The notes: generated by a model from the letters alone, not told the origin. A DNA stretch of 10,235 nucleotides from CAVZCC01 sp963773765 (GCA_963773765.1 CAVZCC010000002.1:1-10235); one strand, 5' to 3'. Shown: positions 1 to 7,308, counted from the first letter of the stretch. Translations and numbers: made by a program.

Positions 1-133
1 CGTCGGTGGGCAGCAGGTAGGTGTTGCTCCAACCGGGCGACATCCAGATGTCGTCGCCCAGGTCGACCGCAGGGGCGTCGGTGGCCGCAGCCATGGCGTC
101 CGCGCCCGGACGCTCGCGGTGGATGCCCGGCAT
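1..133 (-). CDS. MBL-fold metallo-hydrolase, N-terminal fragment (runs off the left edge)
   Basis: Only the first 44 codons are inside the window. After a short variable leader, the sequence reads LGDDIWMSPGWSNTYLLPTD (residues 25-44). This resembles the first beta strands of metallo-beta-lactamase-fold hydrolases, where a G-x-SNTYLL element precedes the strand leading to the metal-binding HxHxDH motif. That motif would lie beyond base 1 and cannot be checked. The ATG at 133 shares its A with the TGA of the sulfotransferase (TGATG). A strong ribosome-binding site, GGGAGG at 146-141 with a 7-base spacer, supports this start over the internal ATG at 94. It is therefore the third gene of the TetR-sulfotransferase operon and probably translationally coupled. 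The fold call rests on a short stretch of sequence. A lactonase, thioesterase or alkylsulfatase-like enzyme are all possible. Confidence 0.6.
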   Translation of the reverse strand, partial: MPGIHRERPGADAMAAATDAPAVDLGDDIWMSPGWSNTYLLPTD

Positions 134-1386
134 CAGCTGACCTCCCGGTGGATCTGGGGGAACGCCTCGAAGTAGAAGTCGTACCGACCGTACAGGTCGT
201 CGGGCTCCAGGCCGAAGTCGCCGCGCAGGTCGGCACGATCCGCCCGTCCTTTCCCCGGGGGTTGCCGGCCACGTACTCGGCGAGGCCGTCCCTGACCGTG
301 TCGGTGACCTCCAGGCCGGCGAGCCCGATGATGCGGGTGGCCATGGCGACGTCGTCGGCCATGAACTCCCTGAACTCCACGTCCACCCGTTGCCCGGCGG
401 GGATCAGGTGGGCGTCGCGGACCGCGGCGCGGCAGGAGGCGCTCGATCCGGTCCACCCAGTACGCGGCCAGCTGGTCGGCATCGATGGCGACCCGGCGGT
501 TCCGGTCGCCGTAGGCCAGCATCGTGATCGCCGACTGCAGCACCGCCACCGGGTCCCGCAGGGTGAAGGCGATCGTGGCGTCGGGGAACGTGGCCATGAG
601 CGGGCCGAGCTGCTCCAGGTGCTGCGGGCACTTGAGGACCCAGCGGTTCGGGCCGCGGAGGTGGCTGAGCACCTGCAGCTCGCTGCGCAGGAAGCTGTAG
701 TGCGCGTCCTGGTCGAGCCCGAAGTAGCGGTCCCGCCACGCCGGGACCCGGGCGGACCACTCCAACACGTAGGTGCACAGGTCCAGGTCCATCAGCTCGC
801 ACTCCTCCTCGATGGAGGACGGCGGGCGGTCGTGCATGAGCGACGTGAGCGGGGACACCTGCTTGCCCACCTCGTACTGGCGGAGGCACCGGAGGTAGCG
901 GGGGTCCACGCCGTCCCGACCGGGGCCGTCACCCGTCACCGGGATCGGTTCCTGCACCTCCCACCACGGCATGGACCGGAACCGCCCGTCGGTGGCCAGC
1001 AGGTTCACCAGGTGCGTGGTCCCGGACCGGGGCAGGCCCACCACGATCACCGGCGGCTCCAGCTCCACGTCGAGCGCCTCGGGGTGGCGTCGGAGGTGGT
1101 CCTCGAACCGCAGCCGGGCCGCCAGGAGGCCCACCAGGCGCTGCCGCACCAGGAACCGGCCCAGGCCCGACAGCCCGGCGTCGGCGTCCACCGCCGCGAC
1201 CTGCGCGCCGAGCCGGTCCAGCAGCGACGGGTCGCCGAGTTCGTCCAGTCCGGTCCGCCGGTGGGCCGCCGCCACCAGCAGGTCGGGATCCAGGTCGACC
1301 ACCATGTCGAGCGCAGCGTCGAAGATCTGCTGCTCCTCCGCGTTCCGCCTGGGCTCCCGCAGGTCCTCGATCCGGACGTCGGGCAT
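133..1386 (-). CDS. Sulfotransferase (Sulfotransfer_3-type), two compensating frameshifts
   Basis: Predicted to transfer sulfate from PAPS to a hydroxyl or amine on an unknown acceptor in the cytoplasm. With frames corrected it is about 417 residues. An N-terminal helical region (1-108) precedes the PAPS 5'-phosphosulfate loop GLPRSGTTH (117-125). Further on are the WVLKCPQHLEQL segment and FTLRDPVAVLQS, the usual 3'-phosphate-binding region. The C-terminus, LRGDFGLEPDDLYGRYDFYF, is typical of actinobacterial members. The reading frame moves by one base near 432 (after ...DRIERLL). It returns near 233, just before DLRGDFG. Between them the alternative frame reads the expected family sequence (RDAHLIPAGQRVDVEF ... 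EYVAGNPRGKDGRIV), so one gained and one lost base explain the break. The start ATG at 1386 overlaps the TetR stop as TGATG and has GGAGGGGG at 1401-1394, 7 bases upstream. The acceptor substrate is unknown. Confidence 0.85.
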   Translation of the reverse strand: MPDVRIEDLREPRRNAEEQQIFDAALDMVVDLDPDLLVAAAHRRTGLDELGDPSLLDRLGAQVAAVDADAGLSGLGRFLVRQRLVGLLAARLRFEDHLRRHPEALDVELEPPVIVVGLPRSGTTHLVNLLATDGRFRSMPWWEVQEPIPVTGDGPGRDGVDPRYLRCLRQYEVGKQVSPLTSLMHDRPPSSIEEECELMDLDLCTYVLEWSARVPAWRDRYFGLDQDAHYSFLRSELQVLSHLRGPNRWVLKCPQHLEQLGPLMATFPDATIAFTLRDPVAVLQSAITMLAYGDRNRRVAIDADQLAAYWVDRIERLLPRRGPRRPPDPRRATGGRGVQGVHGRRRRHGHPHHRARRPGGHRHGQGRPRRVRGRQPPGKGRADRADLRGDFGLEPDDLYGRYDFYFEAFPQIHREVS

Positions 1387-2020
1387 CAGTGGTCCCCCTC
1401 CGGACCGGCATCGGTGGCGCCCCGCGGACGGATGCCGTCGAGGATCCCCGACGCGAGTCGCTCCACCCACTCCTCGTCGTCGGCCGTGGCGCCCAGGACC
1501 GCGCCGGCCAGCATCGGCCGGGCCCGCCAGCAGTGCGACGAACAGGTTCGGGTCGACATCGGGACGAACCTGTCCACGGGAGGTGGCGTCCGACAGGTGC
1601 GCACGGTGACGCCCCCACAGCCCGGCCAACTGGTCGAGGCGGCCCCCTGCCGATCCGGGGGGCTCACCCAGCAGTCCGGCCAGCGCGGCCCGACCCTGCG
1701 GACTGCCCAGCTTCTCCAGGCTCCAGCGGACCATCGTGCGGACGTCCGCCTCCAGGTCACCGGTGTCGGCGATGACGTCGTCGCCCTCGGTCCGGAAGAC
1801 CGCGTGCAGCACCAGGTCCGCCTTGGACGGCCACCGCCGGTAGATGGCCGGCGTGGTCGTCCCGGCCCGCTCGGCCACGGCGGCCAGGCTGAGCCCGCTG
1901 TACCCGCGCTCGGCGAGCAGGTCCAGCGTGGCCGCCACGATCGCGCTCATCCAGCCGCAGGTCCCTGGGCCGGCCGCGGAGGGCGACCTGGGTGTTCGGC
2001 TCGATCCATACGATGCGCAC
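1386..2020 (-). CDS. TetR/AcrR-family transcriptional regulator (two single-base frameshifts)
   Basis: Predicted DNA-binding repressor, about 210 residues when corrected. The N-terminal helix-turn-helix is clear: LDERIVAATLDLLAERGYSG, then LSLAAVAERAGTTTPAIYRR and WPSKADLVLHAVF, the classic TetR order. The C-terminal ligand domain ends ...DDEEWVERLASGILDGIRP. Two frame changes interrupt it. One is an extra G near 1942 (between DER and IVAATLDLL). The other is an extra base near 1524, in a GGG/CCC run between VALLA and RPMLAGAVL. Removing both gives one continuous TetR protein ending in the TGA at 1388-1386, which overlaps the sulfotransferase ATG. The only start in the first frame is GTG at 2020, inside the inverted repeat at 2007-2031, so the start is uncertain. 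It probably controls its own operon and the divergent dehydrogenase. The ligand is unknown. Confidence 0.85.
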
Positions 2021-2031
2021 CGTATCGTATG
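2007..2031. promoter_or_regulatory. Probable TetR operator, 8-bp inverted repeat
   Basis: CATACGAT (2007-2014) and ATCGTATG (2024-2031) are perfect inverted arms separated by 9 bases. The repeat is more AT-rich than its surroundings. It overlaps the GTG start of the TetR gene and lies 79 bases upstream of the divergent dehydrogenase start, the usual place for a TetR-family autoregulatory operator. Binding by this particular regulator is inferred from position. Confidence 0.65.
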
Positions 2032-2109
2032 AGGCGGTCGGCGGGTGATCCGGGAACGTGAGTACGGTGCGGGCCCGACGACGACGGTCGATGACCAGGG
2101 GGCCACGGG

Positions 2110-2856
2110 ATGGACAGGCGGTTCGAGGGAAAGGTGGCGCTCATCACCGGCGCCGGTTCAGGCATCGGGCGCGCCGTGGCGCTGCAACTGGCGTCGGAGG
2201 GAGCCCAGGTGTTCGGCGTCGACATCGACGCCGCCGCCCTCGAGGACGCAGCGGGAGAGGCCGCCGGGGCGATGACGACCCACGTCGCCGACCTGGGCGA
2301 CCCCGGCTCCTGCCGGGGTGCGGTCGAGGCCTGCGTGGCCGGGTTGGGGAAGCTCGACGTCCTGGGCAGCATCGCCGGCATCGCAGCGTCCAACCACGTC
2401 ACCGACGTCACGGTGGAGCAGTACCGCACGATGATGGCCGTGAACGCCGACGCCGGCTTCTTCCTGGCCCAGGCCGCCGTTCCCCACCTGTTGGCCACGT
2501 CCGGCAACATCGTCATCCTGGCGTCCAACGCCGGCCTGATGGGCCAGGCGTACACCGTCGTGTACTGCATGTCCAAGGGCGCCGTCGTGCAGCTGACCCG
2601 TGCACTGGCCATGGAGTTCGCCAAGACCGAGCTGCGGGTCAACGCCATCGCCCCCGGTGGCGTGGACACGCCACTGGCCCGCAACTACCAGTTCCCCGAC
2701 GGCATCGACGTCGAGCTCATGCAGCCCTACATGGGGTTCCGGGGGATGGCGCACGTGCAGGAGGTGGCGGACCTGTTCGCCTTCGTCGCGTCCGACCAGG
2801 CCCGTTCCATCCACGGGGCGATCCTGAGCATCGACAACGGGCTCACGACCGGGTAG
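2110..2856 (+). CDS. Short-chain dehydrogenase/reductase (classical SDR)
   Basis: NAD(P)-dependent oxidoreductase of 248 residues, the normal length for a classical SDR, with an intact frame. The Rossmann motif TGAGSGIG is at 13-20. Asp38 at the end of the second strand favours NAD(H) over NADP(H). The catalytic tetrad is present as Asn112, Ser139, Tyr152 and Lys156 (YCMSK). The usual NNAG motif after strand 4 reads GSIAG (86-90), a common variant. The C-terminal ...SIHGAILSIDNGLTTG matches the family ending (D-G-G/N-x-T). AGGGGG about 9 bases upstream supports the ATG at 2110. The gene is transcribed away from the TetR operon and is probably regulated through the shared operator. A hydroxysteroid- or secondary-alcohol-type substrate is possible but cannot be read from the sequence. 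Confidence 0.92.
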   Translation: MDRRFEGKVALITGAGSGIGRAVALQLASEGAQVFGVDIDAAALEDAAGEAAGAMTTHVADLGDPGSCRGAVEACVAGLGKLDVLGSIAGIAASNHVTDVTVEQYRTMMAVNADAGFFLAQAAVPHLLATSGNIVILASNAGLMGQAYTVVYCMSKGAVVQLTRALAMEFAKTELRVNAIAPGGVDTPLARNYQFPDGIDVELMQPYMGFRGMAHVQEVADLFAFVASDQARSIHGAILSIDNGLTTG

Positions 2857-2889
2857 TCCCCCCGAACGGCGCTCCGCCAGGTCGTCGTC

Positions 2890-3795
2890 TCAGTGGGCGA
2901 AGGCCGCGGCGAGCACGGCATCCTGGCCGGCCAGGAATTCCTTGGAGACCTGCGAACGCGGGACCACACCGTCGAACCCGTGGAAGGCGCCCTCGACGAC
3001 GTGGAGCTCGCAGTCCACGCCGGCATCGCGCAGTCGCCCTGCGTAGGCCACGTCCTCGTCGTGGAAGAGATCGAGCGTCCCCACGCCGATCCACGCCGGC
3101 GGCAGGCCGGTCAGGTCCTCGTACCGGGCCGGGGCCGCGAGCGCGGGGACCGCCGGTGACCCGGGGGGCAGTCCCGTGTACGACGACCAGCCGAAGGCGT
3201 TGGACCGGTTGTCCCACAGGCGCAGGGACCGCTGGTCGATGTCGTTCCGCAGCACCGTTCGGTCATCCAGCATCGGATAGGCCAGCACCTGGGCGACCGG
3301 GTGCACCTCACCGCGGTCGCGGGCCAGGAGCGCCAGGCCCGCGGCCAGGCCGCCACCCGCGCTCGCGCCGCCGATCGCCACCCGTCCGGCGTCGACCTCG
3401 ACCCGGGCCGCCAGCCATGCCAGTGCGTCGTGGCAGTCGTCGAGCGGGACGGGGAACGGGTGCTCGGGGGCGAGCCGGTACTCCACGGCGGCGACGACCG
3501 CCCCGTGCCGGCGGGCGATCCGCCGGCAGGTGCGGTCGTCCTGGGCGGCGGTGCCGAGGACGAAGCCGCCGCCATGGATCCAGAGGAGTGCGGGGGAGGG
3601 CCCGGTCGGCGTCCCGGGTGGGCGGTGCAGCCGGACCGACACGTCGCCCACGGCGTGGATCTCCACGCCGTCCGGCTGGCGGCGGGCCATCAACCCCATC
3701 GGGAAGCGGACGAAGGGCAGGGTCCGCCTGCTCACGGCCCGGCGGGGCAGCACGCGGGCCACCCGCCGCAGCTCGGGGTGGATCGGCGAGGTCAC
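2890..3795 (-). CDS. Alpha/beta hydrolase, hormone-sensitive-lipase (GDXG) family
   Basis: Predicted carboxylesterase of 301 residues with an intact frame. The oxyanion-hole motif HGGG is at 74-77. The nucleophile elbow is GASAGG with Ser145, where most relatives have GDSAGG. YRLAPEHPFP (106-115) is the conserved post-HGGG block. The acid is Asp242 in GTLDLFHDED and the base is His272 in FHGF, completing the triad. The start is GTG at 3795. A longer reading frame to 3891 exists, but its extra 32 residues are arginine/proline-rich and unlike the family. No Shine-Dalgarno sequence precedes the GTG. Instead TACGAT lies six bases upstream, consistent with a leaderless transcript. The gene converges on the dehydrogenase with a 33-base gap and is divergent from the C-N hydrolase. 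Its substrate is probably a short acyl ester, otherwise unknown. Confidence 0.92.
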   Translation of the reverse strand: MTSPIHPELRRVARVLPRRAVSRRTLPFVRFPMGLMARRQPDGVEIHAVGDVSVRLHRPPGTPTGPSPALLWIHGGGFVLGTAAQDDRTCRRIARRHGAVVAAVEYRLAPEHPFPVPLDDCHDALAWLAARVEVDAGRVAIGGASAGGGLAAGLALLARDRGEVHPVAQVLAYPMLDDRTVLRNDIDQRSLRLWDNRSNAFGWSSYTGLPPGSPAVPALAAPARYEDLTGLPPAWIGVGTLDLFHDEDVAYAGRLRDAGVDCELHVVEGAFHGFDGVVPRSQVSKEFLAGQDAVLAAAFAH

Positions 3796-3801
3796 GGGGC
3801 C

Positions 3802-3807
3802 ATCGTA
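3802..3807 (-). promoter_or_regulatory. Probable -10 element of a leaderless promoter for the alpha/beta hydrolase
   Basis: On the minus strand TACGAT (fits TAnnnT) ends exactly six bases before the GTG start at 3795. Transcription would then begin at or next to the start codon. No convincing -35 hexamer is visible, which is common for actinobacterial housekeeping promoters. Supported only by motif and spacing. Confidence 0.4.
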
Positions 3808-3945
3808 GGCACGGTGTCGGCGCCGGGATCGTGGCGGTCGGGGGACGGCGCCGTCGCCCGGCCACCGTCGCTGCGCCGGGAGGAGGACCACATCACGCTC
3901 CGTACGCTGGTCGGAGCGGCCCGGCCCACGGGCGGCCGGACCACC

Positions 3946-3962
3946 GACCGGGTCGACCGGTC
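3946..3962. repeat. 6-bp inverted repeat in the leader of the C-N hydrolase gene
   Basis: GACCGG and CCGGTC flank the 5-base centre GTCGA. The repeat sits 21 bases before the ATG at 3984, between the likely promoter region and the ribosome-binding site. It could be an operator or a small leader hairpin. In DNA this GC-rich, chance is also possible. Confidence 0.3.
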
Positions 3963-3983
3963 CCGCAGCACAGGAGCCCTCGC

Positions 3984-5001
3984 ATGTGCACCAACTTCCG
4001 CATCAGCGCCACCGACGGCACCGTGGTCGTCGGCCGGACGATGGAGTTCCCCAACGACATGGGCACCAGGATCACGGTCCTGCCGGTCGGCTACCGCGGG
4101 ACGGGCACCGGTGTCGACGGCACGCCGGGCAAGAAGTGGGTGGCGAGCCACGGTGTGGTCGGCATGAACGCGTTCGGTCAGGCCGGCGCGCTCACCGACG
4201 GCATGAACCAGGCCGGCCTCTACGGCGGGTTGCTCTACATGCCGGGCTTCTGCGACTACACGCCGGCGGACGGGGCCGATCCGGAGTCCCTCATGTCCAT
4301 CGTGGACGCGGTGGCCTTCGTGCTGGGGTCGTGCTCCACGGTGGAGGAGGCCAAGCAGGCGGTGGCCGGCGTGACGGTCTGGCCGTACGTGTTCGGTCCG
4401 TTCGGATTCGCTCCGCCCGCGCACCTGGTCGTCCACGACGCCGCCGGCGCCTCCAGCGGTGGTCGAGTGGCGCGACGGCCGGCTGGAGGTGGTCGACAAC
4501 CCGATCGGTGTGGCCTGCAACTGGCCGCACATGGACTGGCACCTCACGAACCTGCGCAACTACGTGAACCTGTCGCTGACGAACCCGTCGCCGATCAGCA
4601 TCGAGGGCGTCGAGGTCTCGGCCATGGGCCAGGGGCCGGGCATGTTCGGCCTCCCCGGCGACGCCAGCTCGCCCTCCCGTTTCGTGCGGGCCGCGGCCTT
4701 CACCTCCGCGCTGCGGCCCGTGGCCACCGGCGCCGAACTGGAGACAACCGCGCTGCACATCCTCAACAACTTCGACATCCCGTGGGGCTTCGTCCGCCAG
4801 GACGGCGACCCGAAGAACGACGACCACACCCTGTGGTCGACCATCGCCAACCTCAAGGACAAGCGGTACGTCCTGCGCACCTACGACAACCCCGTCCCCC
4901 AGGTCATCGACCTGGCGCAGGTGGACTTCTCCGGTGCCGAGCCCGTCGAGTCGGCCCCTCCGGCGGGTGGGTTCGCCCCACTGGAGCTGGGCCCGACCTG
5001 A
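3984..5001 (+). CDS. Linear amide C-N hydrolase, choloylglycine hydrolase/penicillin V acylase (C59) family; one frameshift
   Basis: Predicted Ntn hydrolase cleaving a linear amide bond (family substrates include bile-salt conjugates, penicillin V and acyl-homoserine lactones). About 338 residues when corrected. Cys2 directly follows the initiator Met, as needed for the N-terminal nucleophile. Arg18 lies in VVVGRTMEF, with Glu21 where bile salt hydrolases have Asp. Asn179 is in ACNWPHMDWHL, and the conserved Arg lies in SRFVRAAAF (about 231-237). No signal peptide is seen, so it is probably cytoplasmic. The frame changes by one base near 4458 (HDAAGASS then VVEWRDGRLEVVDNP). One extra G in AGCGGTGG explains it. 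AGGAG at 3972-3976, 7 bases before the ATG, fixes the start. It lies upstream of and in line with the P450, 88 bases apart, with a hairpin between them. The actual substrate is unknown. Confidence 0.88.
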
Positions 5002-5013
5002 CCACCGCCTTCA

Positions 5014-5044
5014 TCCCGTCGTCGGCCCAACACCGACGGTGGGG
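5014..5044 (+). terminator. Hairpin after the C-N hydrolase, possible terminator or attenuator
   Basis: Starting 12 bases after the stop codon, 5014-5025 can pair with 5033-5044 as a 12-bp stem including three G-T wobbles, with the loop CCCAACA. The six pairs nearest the loop (CGTCGG/CCGACG) are perfect. There is no T-run after it. It could terminate the C-N hydrolase message or only reduce read-through into the P450. Confidence 0.45.
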
Positions 5045-5089
5045 AGGTGGCGCTGGTCCCCCTCGTCACGGTCGAGTTGAATCGTGGCC

Positions 5090-6289
5090 ATGACGGAGCA
5101 TCTGGACCTGGTCGACTTCGCCGCCGATCCCATGGGGACCCTGGCCCGGTCCCGTGTCCAGGGCAGCGTCGTCCGCACCGAGGACGGCACCGCCATGGTC
5201 ATCGACCAGGAGCAGGTGCGTGCCCTGCTGGCCGACCCCCGGCTGCAGGTGAACTTCGTGGAGATGATCGAACTCCTGGGCGTCACCGGCGGCGCCTTCC
5301 ACGACTGGATGGCGTACTCGCCGCTCAACAACGAGGGCGAGGACCACCGCCGCTGGCGGGCGTTCATGAACCGGACCTTCACCCCCGGCCGGGTGCGCGA
5401 CGTGCAGCCCTTCCTGGCCGCGGAGGCCGACCGGCTCGTGTCCGACCTGGCCGCGGCGGGCGACGTGGAGCTCATGGCGGACTTCGCCGACGTCCTCCCG
5501 GCGCTCGGGCTCTGCGAGCTGATCGGCGTGCCGGCCGAGGACCGGGAGCACTTCGCGGCGCTGGCCCACACCATCGGCTACGGGTTCCGGCCGCTGCAGC
5601 TGCTGGACCACCTGGGGGAGGTGGACGACGCGGTCACCCGGCTGCTGGCCTACTGCGCCGGCCTCCTGGAGCAGCGCCGGGTCGATCCCCGGGACGACCT
5701 GGTCAGCCACATGGCCACCACCGGCGCGGAGGCGGGCTACGGGCCGGAGGAGTGTGCCGGCTTCCTGGCCGGGCTGGTGTTCGCCGGCAACGACACCACC
5801 CGCAACCAGATCGGCTGGATGGTGGCCGTGCTCGCCGACCGCCCGGACCTGTGGGACGCGATCGGAGGCGGCGGGGTGGCGGTGGACGCCGCGGTGGAGG
5901 AGCTCATGCGCTACCGCAGCGCCGCGCCCGCCGTCCCGCGACGGGCGACGGAGCCGGTGGACCTGGCCGGGGACACCCTGGCCGCGGGGACCCCGGTGCT
6001 GCTCTCGCTGTGGGGGGCGGACTCCGACCCCGCCGCGTACCCCGCTGCGTCGGAGCTGGACCCGGTGGCCAACGCCGGGATCGCCCACCTGGGGTTCGGC
6101 CACGGGCCGCACCACTGCCTGGGAGCCGCGCTGGCCCGGGTGGAGCTGCAGGAGTCGCTGCGGGCGTTGTGCCAACAGCTCGACCCGCCGCAGGTCCGGG
6201 AGCCGATCGAGTGGAGCCTCCCGATCGGGATCAACGGACCCACCCGGGTGCCGCTTCGGGTGCGGAGCCGGGAGGCCGACCGCCCCTGA
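5090..6289 (+). CDS. Cytochrome P450
   Basis: Soluble bacterial class I P450 of 399 residues, uninterrupted. It would need a ferredoxin and reductase, neither of which is in this window. The I-helix oxygen-activation motif is AGNDTT (232-237), the common A/G-G-x-D-T-T signature with Asn at the third position. The K-helix ExxR is ELMR (271-274). The heme loop is FGHGPHHCLG (336-345) with Cys343 as the axial ligand. EDHRRWRAFMNRTFTP is the conserved C-helix W/R block that contacts the heme propionates. No membrane anchor is present. I chose ATG 5090 (MTEHLDLVDF). GTG at 5084 adds two residues and is also possible, since neither start has a clear Shine-Dalgarno sequence. The neighbouring hydrolases suggest oxidation of a hydrophobic substrate. 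The CYP family cannot be assigned by eye. Confidence 0.95.
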   Translation: MTEHLDLVDFAADPMGTLARSRVQGSVVRTEDGTAMVIDQEQVRALLADPRLQVNFVEMIELLGVTGGAFHDWMAYSPLNNEGEDHRRWRAFMNRTFTPGRVRDVQPFLAAEADRLVSDLAAAGDVELMADFADVLPALGLCELIGVPAEDREHFAALAHTIGYGFRPLQLLDHLGEVDDAVTRLLAYCAGLLEQRRVDPRDDLVSHMATTGAEAGYGPEECAGFLAGLVFAGNDTTRNQIGWMVAVLADRPDLWDAIGGGGVAVDAAVEELMRYRSAAPAVPRRATEPVDLAGDTLAAGTPVLLSLWGADSDPAAYPAASELDPVANAGIAHLGFGHGPHHCLGAALARVELQESLRALCQQLDPPQVREPIEWSLPIGINGPTRVPLRVRSREADRP

Positions 6290-6310
6290 GCGCGTCAGGA
6301 TGCCGGTGGG

Positions 6311-6334
6311 GGCGGCCGGTCCGCGCCGGCCGCC
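6311..6334. terminator. Bidirectional terminator hairpin between the P450 and DUF1330 genes
   Basis: GGCGGCCGG (6311-6319) and CCGGCCGCC (6326-6334) form a perfect 9-bp stem with a 6-base loop. It sits in the 47-base gap between two converging stop codons, so it can serve both strands. There is no T-tract, as is common for terminators in very GC-rich genomes. Confidence 0.65.
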
Positions 6335-6336
6335 GG

Positions 6337-6756
6337 TCAGGTGGTGGCGGCGGTGGTACGCACCAGGCGGCTGTCGGCCAGTGCCGCACTGCGGTGGCCC
6401 TGGATCGCCTGGTACTCGGGTGAGGTGACCATCTGCACGAACGCCGCGGTGCTCGGGTAGCGGACGAGCACGATGTCGTCCCACTCCTCGCCCTCCGGGC
6501 CGATCAGGGTGCCGTGGCAGCCGCCGAACATCTCGATGCCGCCGCCCAGTCCGGCCAGGATGGGCAGCACGCCCTCGGTGTAGCTGGTGTAGGCCTCGCG
6601 TCCGGTGACGGGTCGGCCGGGATCCAGCTCGGGGCACTCGGCGTAGTCCGCGGTGTCGCGGTAGCGCAGGAGGTTGAGCATCACGGGGGAGACGCCGGGG
6701 TCCTCCGCGATGAACCGTTCCAGCTGGGCGGCGGTTGGCTCGATGTGACCGGTCAT
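6337..6756 (-). CDS. DUF1330 domain protein (dimeric alpha/beta-barrel fold)
   Basis: Small protein of 139 residues. VSPVMLNLLRYRDTADY is the first strand and helix of the DUF1330/EthD-like ferredoxin-type barrel. GREAYTSYTEGVLPILAGLGG is the conserved middle helix block. EEWDDIVLVRYPSTAAFVQMVTSPEYQ matches the usual W-D-x-V-x-x-x-x-Y-P-S-x-x-A-F segment, followed by R-x-A-L-A-D-S-R-L at the C-terminus. The biochemical role of the family is poorly defined. Members often sit beside catabolic enzymes. ATG 6756 (MTGHIEP) is chosen because AGGA lies 8 bases upstream. ATG 6765 would add three residues. The gene lies 66 bases downstream of MarR on the same strand and is probably cotranscribed with it. 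Confidence 0.85.
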   Translation of the reverse strand: MTGHIEPTAAQLERFIAEDPGVSPVMLNLLRYRDTADYAECPELDPGRPVTGREAYTSYTEGVLPILAGLGGGIEMFGGCHGTLIGPEGEEWDDIVLVRYPSTAAFVQMVTSPEYQAIQGHRSAALADSRLVRTTAATT

Positions 6757-6822
6757 GGCAGTCATCCTGCCAGAACTGTCGGGCGGTCCACAGGGTTGCC
6801 GTCGGGCGGGCTCCTGCACGGG

Positions 6823-7308
6823 TCAGCCGGCCTCGGTCCCGGCCCGGTCGATGGATCGCCGGAGCACGGCCAGGGCCTTGCGCACCTCTGGTTCCTCCCG
6901 GCCGAGGGAGGTCACGACGCGGTCGAGGACGGGCAGGAAGGCGCTGCCGGCAGCGGCGTGGGCCGCATGCCCGGCCGGGGTGAGCCGGAGGAGATAGGAG
7001 CGGCCGTCGCCGGGGTTGGGCTCGCGTGTGACGTGACCGCGGCGCTCCAGGCGCTTGACGAAGCTGGACACGGTCGTCGGCGGAGCGGACATCCAGCGGG
7101 CCAGTTCCGAGGGCGTGAGCGCATCGGCAGAGGTGAGGACCGAGTACACGCCGAACTCGTCCGCCGACAGTCCCGTCGGCGCCAGTGCCTCGTCCAGCAT
7201 CCCGGTGGCGGCCCGGGCCGCCAACCACACGTCGAACAGCACGTTCGTCCCCTCCGCCGGGACGGCGTCCACGGGATGGCCCTTGACAGATGTAGTGCGA
7301 TCTCGCAT
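6823..7308 (-). CDS. MarR-family transcriptional regulator
   Basis: Predicted dimeric winged-helix regulator of 161 residues, intact. The first helix is VLFDVWLAARAATGML. The DNA-reading helices span LTPSELARWMSAPPTTVSSFVKRLERRG (64-91). The wing is EPNPGDGRSYLLRLTPAG with the conserved D-G-R. A C-terminal dimerisation helix follows (PEVRKALAVLRRSIDRA). Two starts are plausible. ATG 7308 has a TATCAT -10-like element six bases upstream, compatible with a leaderless message, but lies inside operator-like repeat O1. GTG 7272 has AAGGG 7 bases upstream and would give 149 residues. I use 7308 for the coordinates with low confidence in that choice. The gene is divergent from the C45-like hydrolase and probably represses it together with its own operon. 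The ligand is unknown. Confidence 0.9.
   Translation of the reverse strand: MRDRTTSVKGHPVDAVPAEGTNVLFDVWLAARAATGMLDEALAPTGLSADEFGVYSVLTSADALTPSELARWMSAPPTTVSSFVKRLERRGHVTREPNPGDGRSYLLRLTPAGHAAHAAAGSAFLPVLDRVVTSLGREEPEVRKALAVLRRSIDRAGTEAG

Noticed and set aside
148..2061. Long plus-strand open frame opposite the TetR operon
   Set aside because: It has no recognisable domain and a low-complexity Arg/His/Pro/Gly composition. It is the antisense shadow of GC-rich coding sequence.
133..2106. A single 657-residue minus-strand protein that looks like a TetR-sulfotransferase fusion
   Set aside because: TetR and sulfotransferase share a frame only because of indels. The corrected TetR ends at 1386 in another frame with a TGATG overlap, and the sulfotransferase has its own ATG and ribosome-binding site.
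2857..2889. Terminator between the SDR and the esterase
   Set aside because: Only a 4-bp GGCG/CGCC stem with a 3-base loop is present, too weak to call in DNA this GC-rich.
2058..5093. 1011-residue plus-strand open frame
   Set aside because: Most of it is an off-frame Arg/Pro-rich translation across the SDR and the antisense of the esterase. Only the part from 3984 to the frameshift near 4458 is real (the C-N hydrolase).
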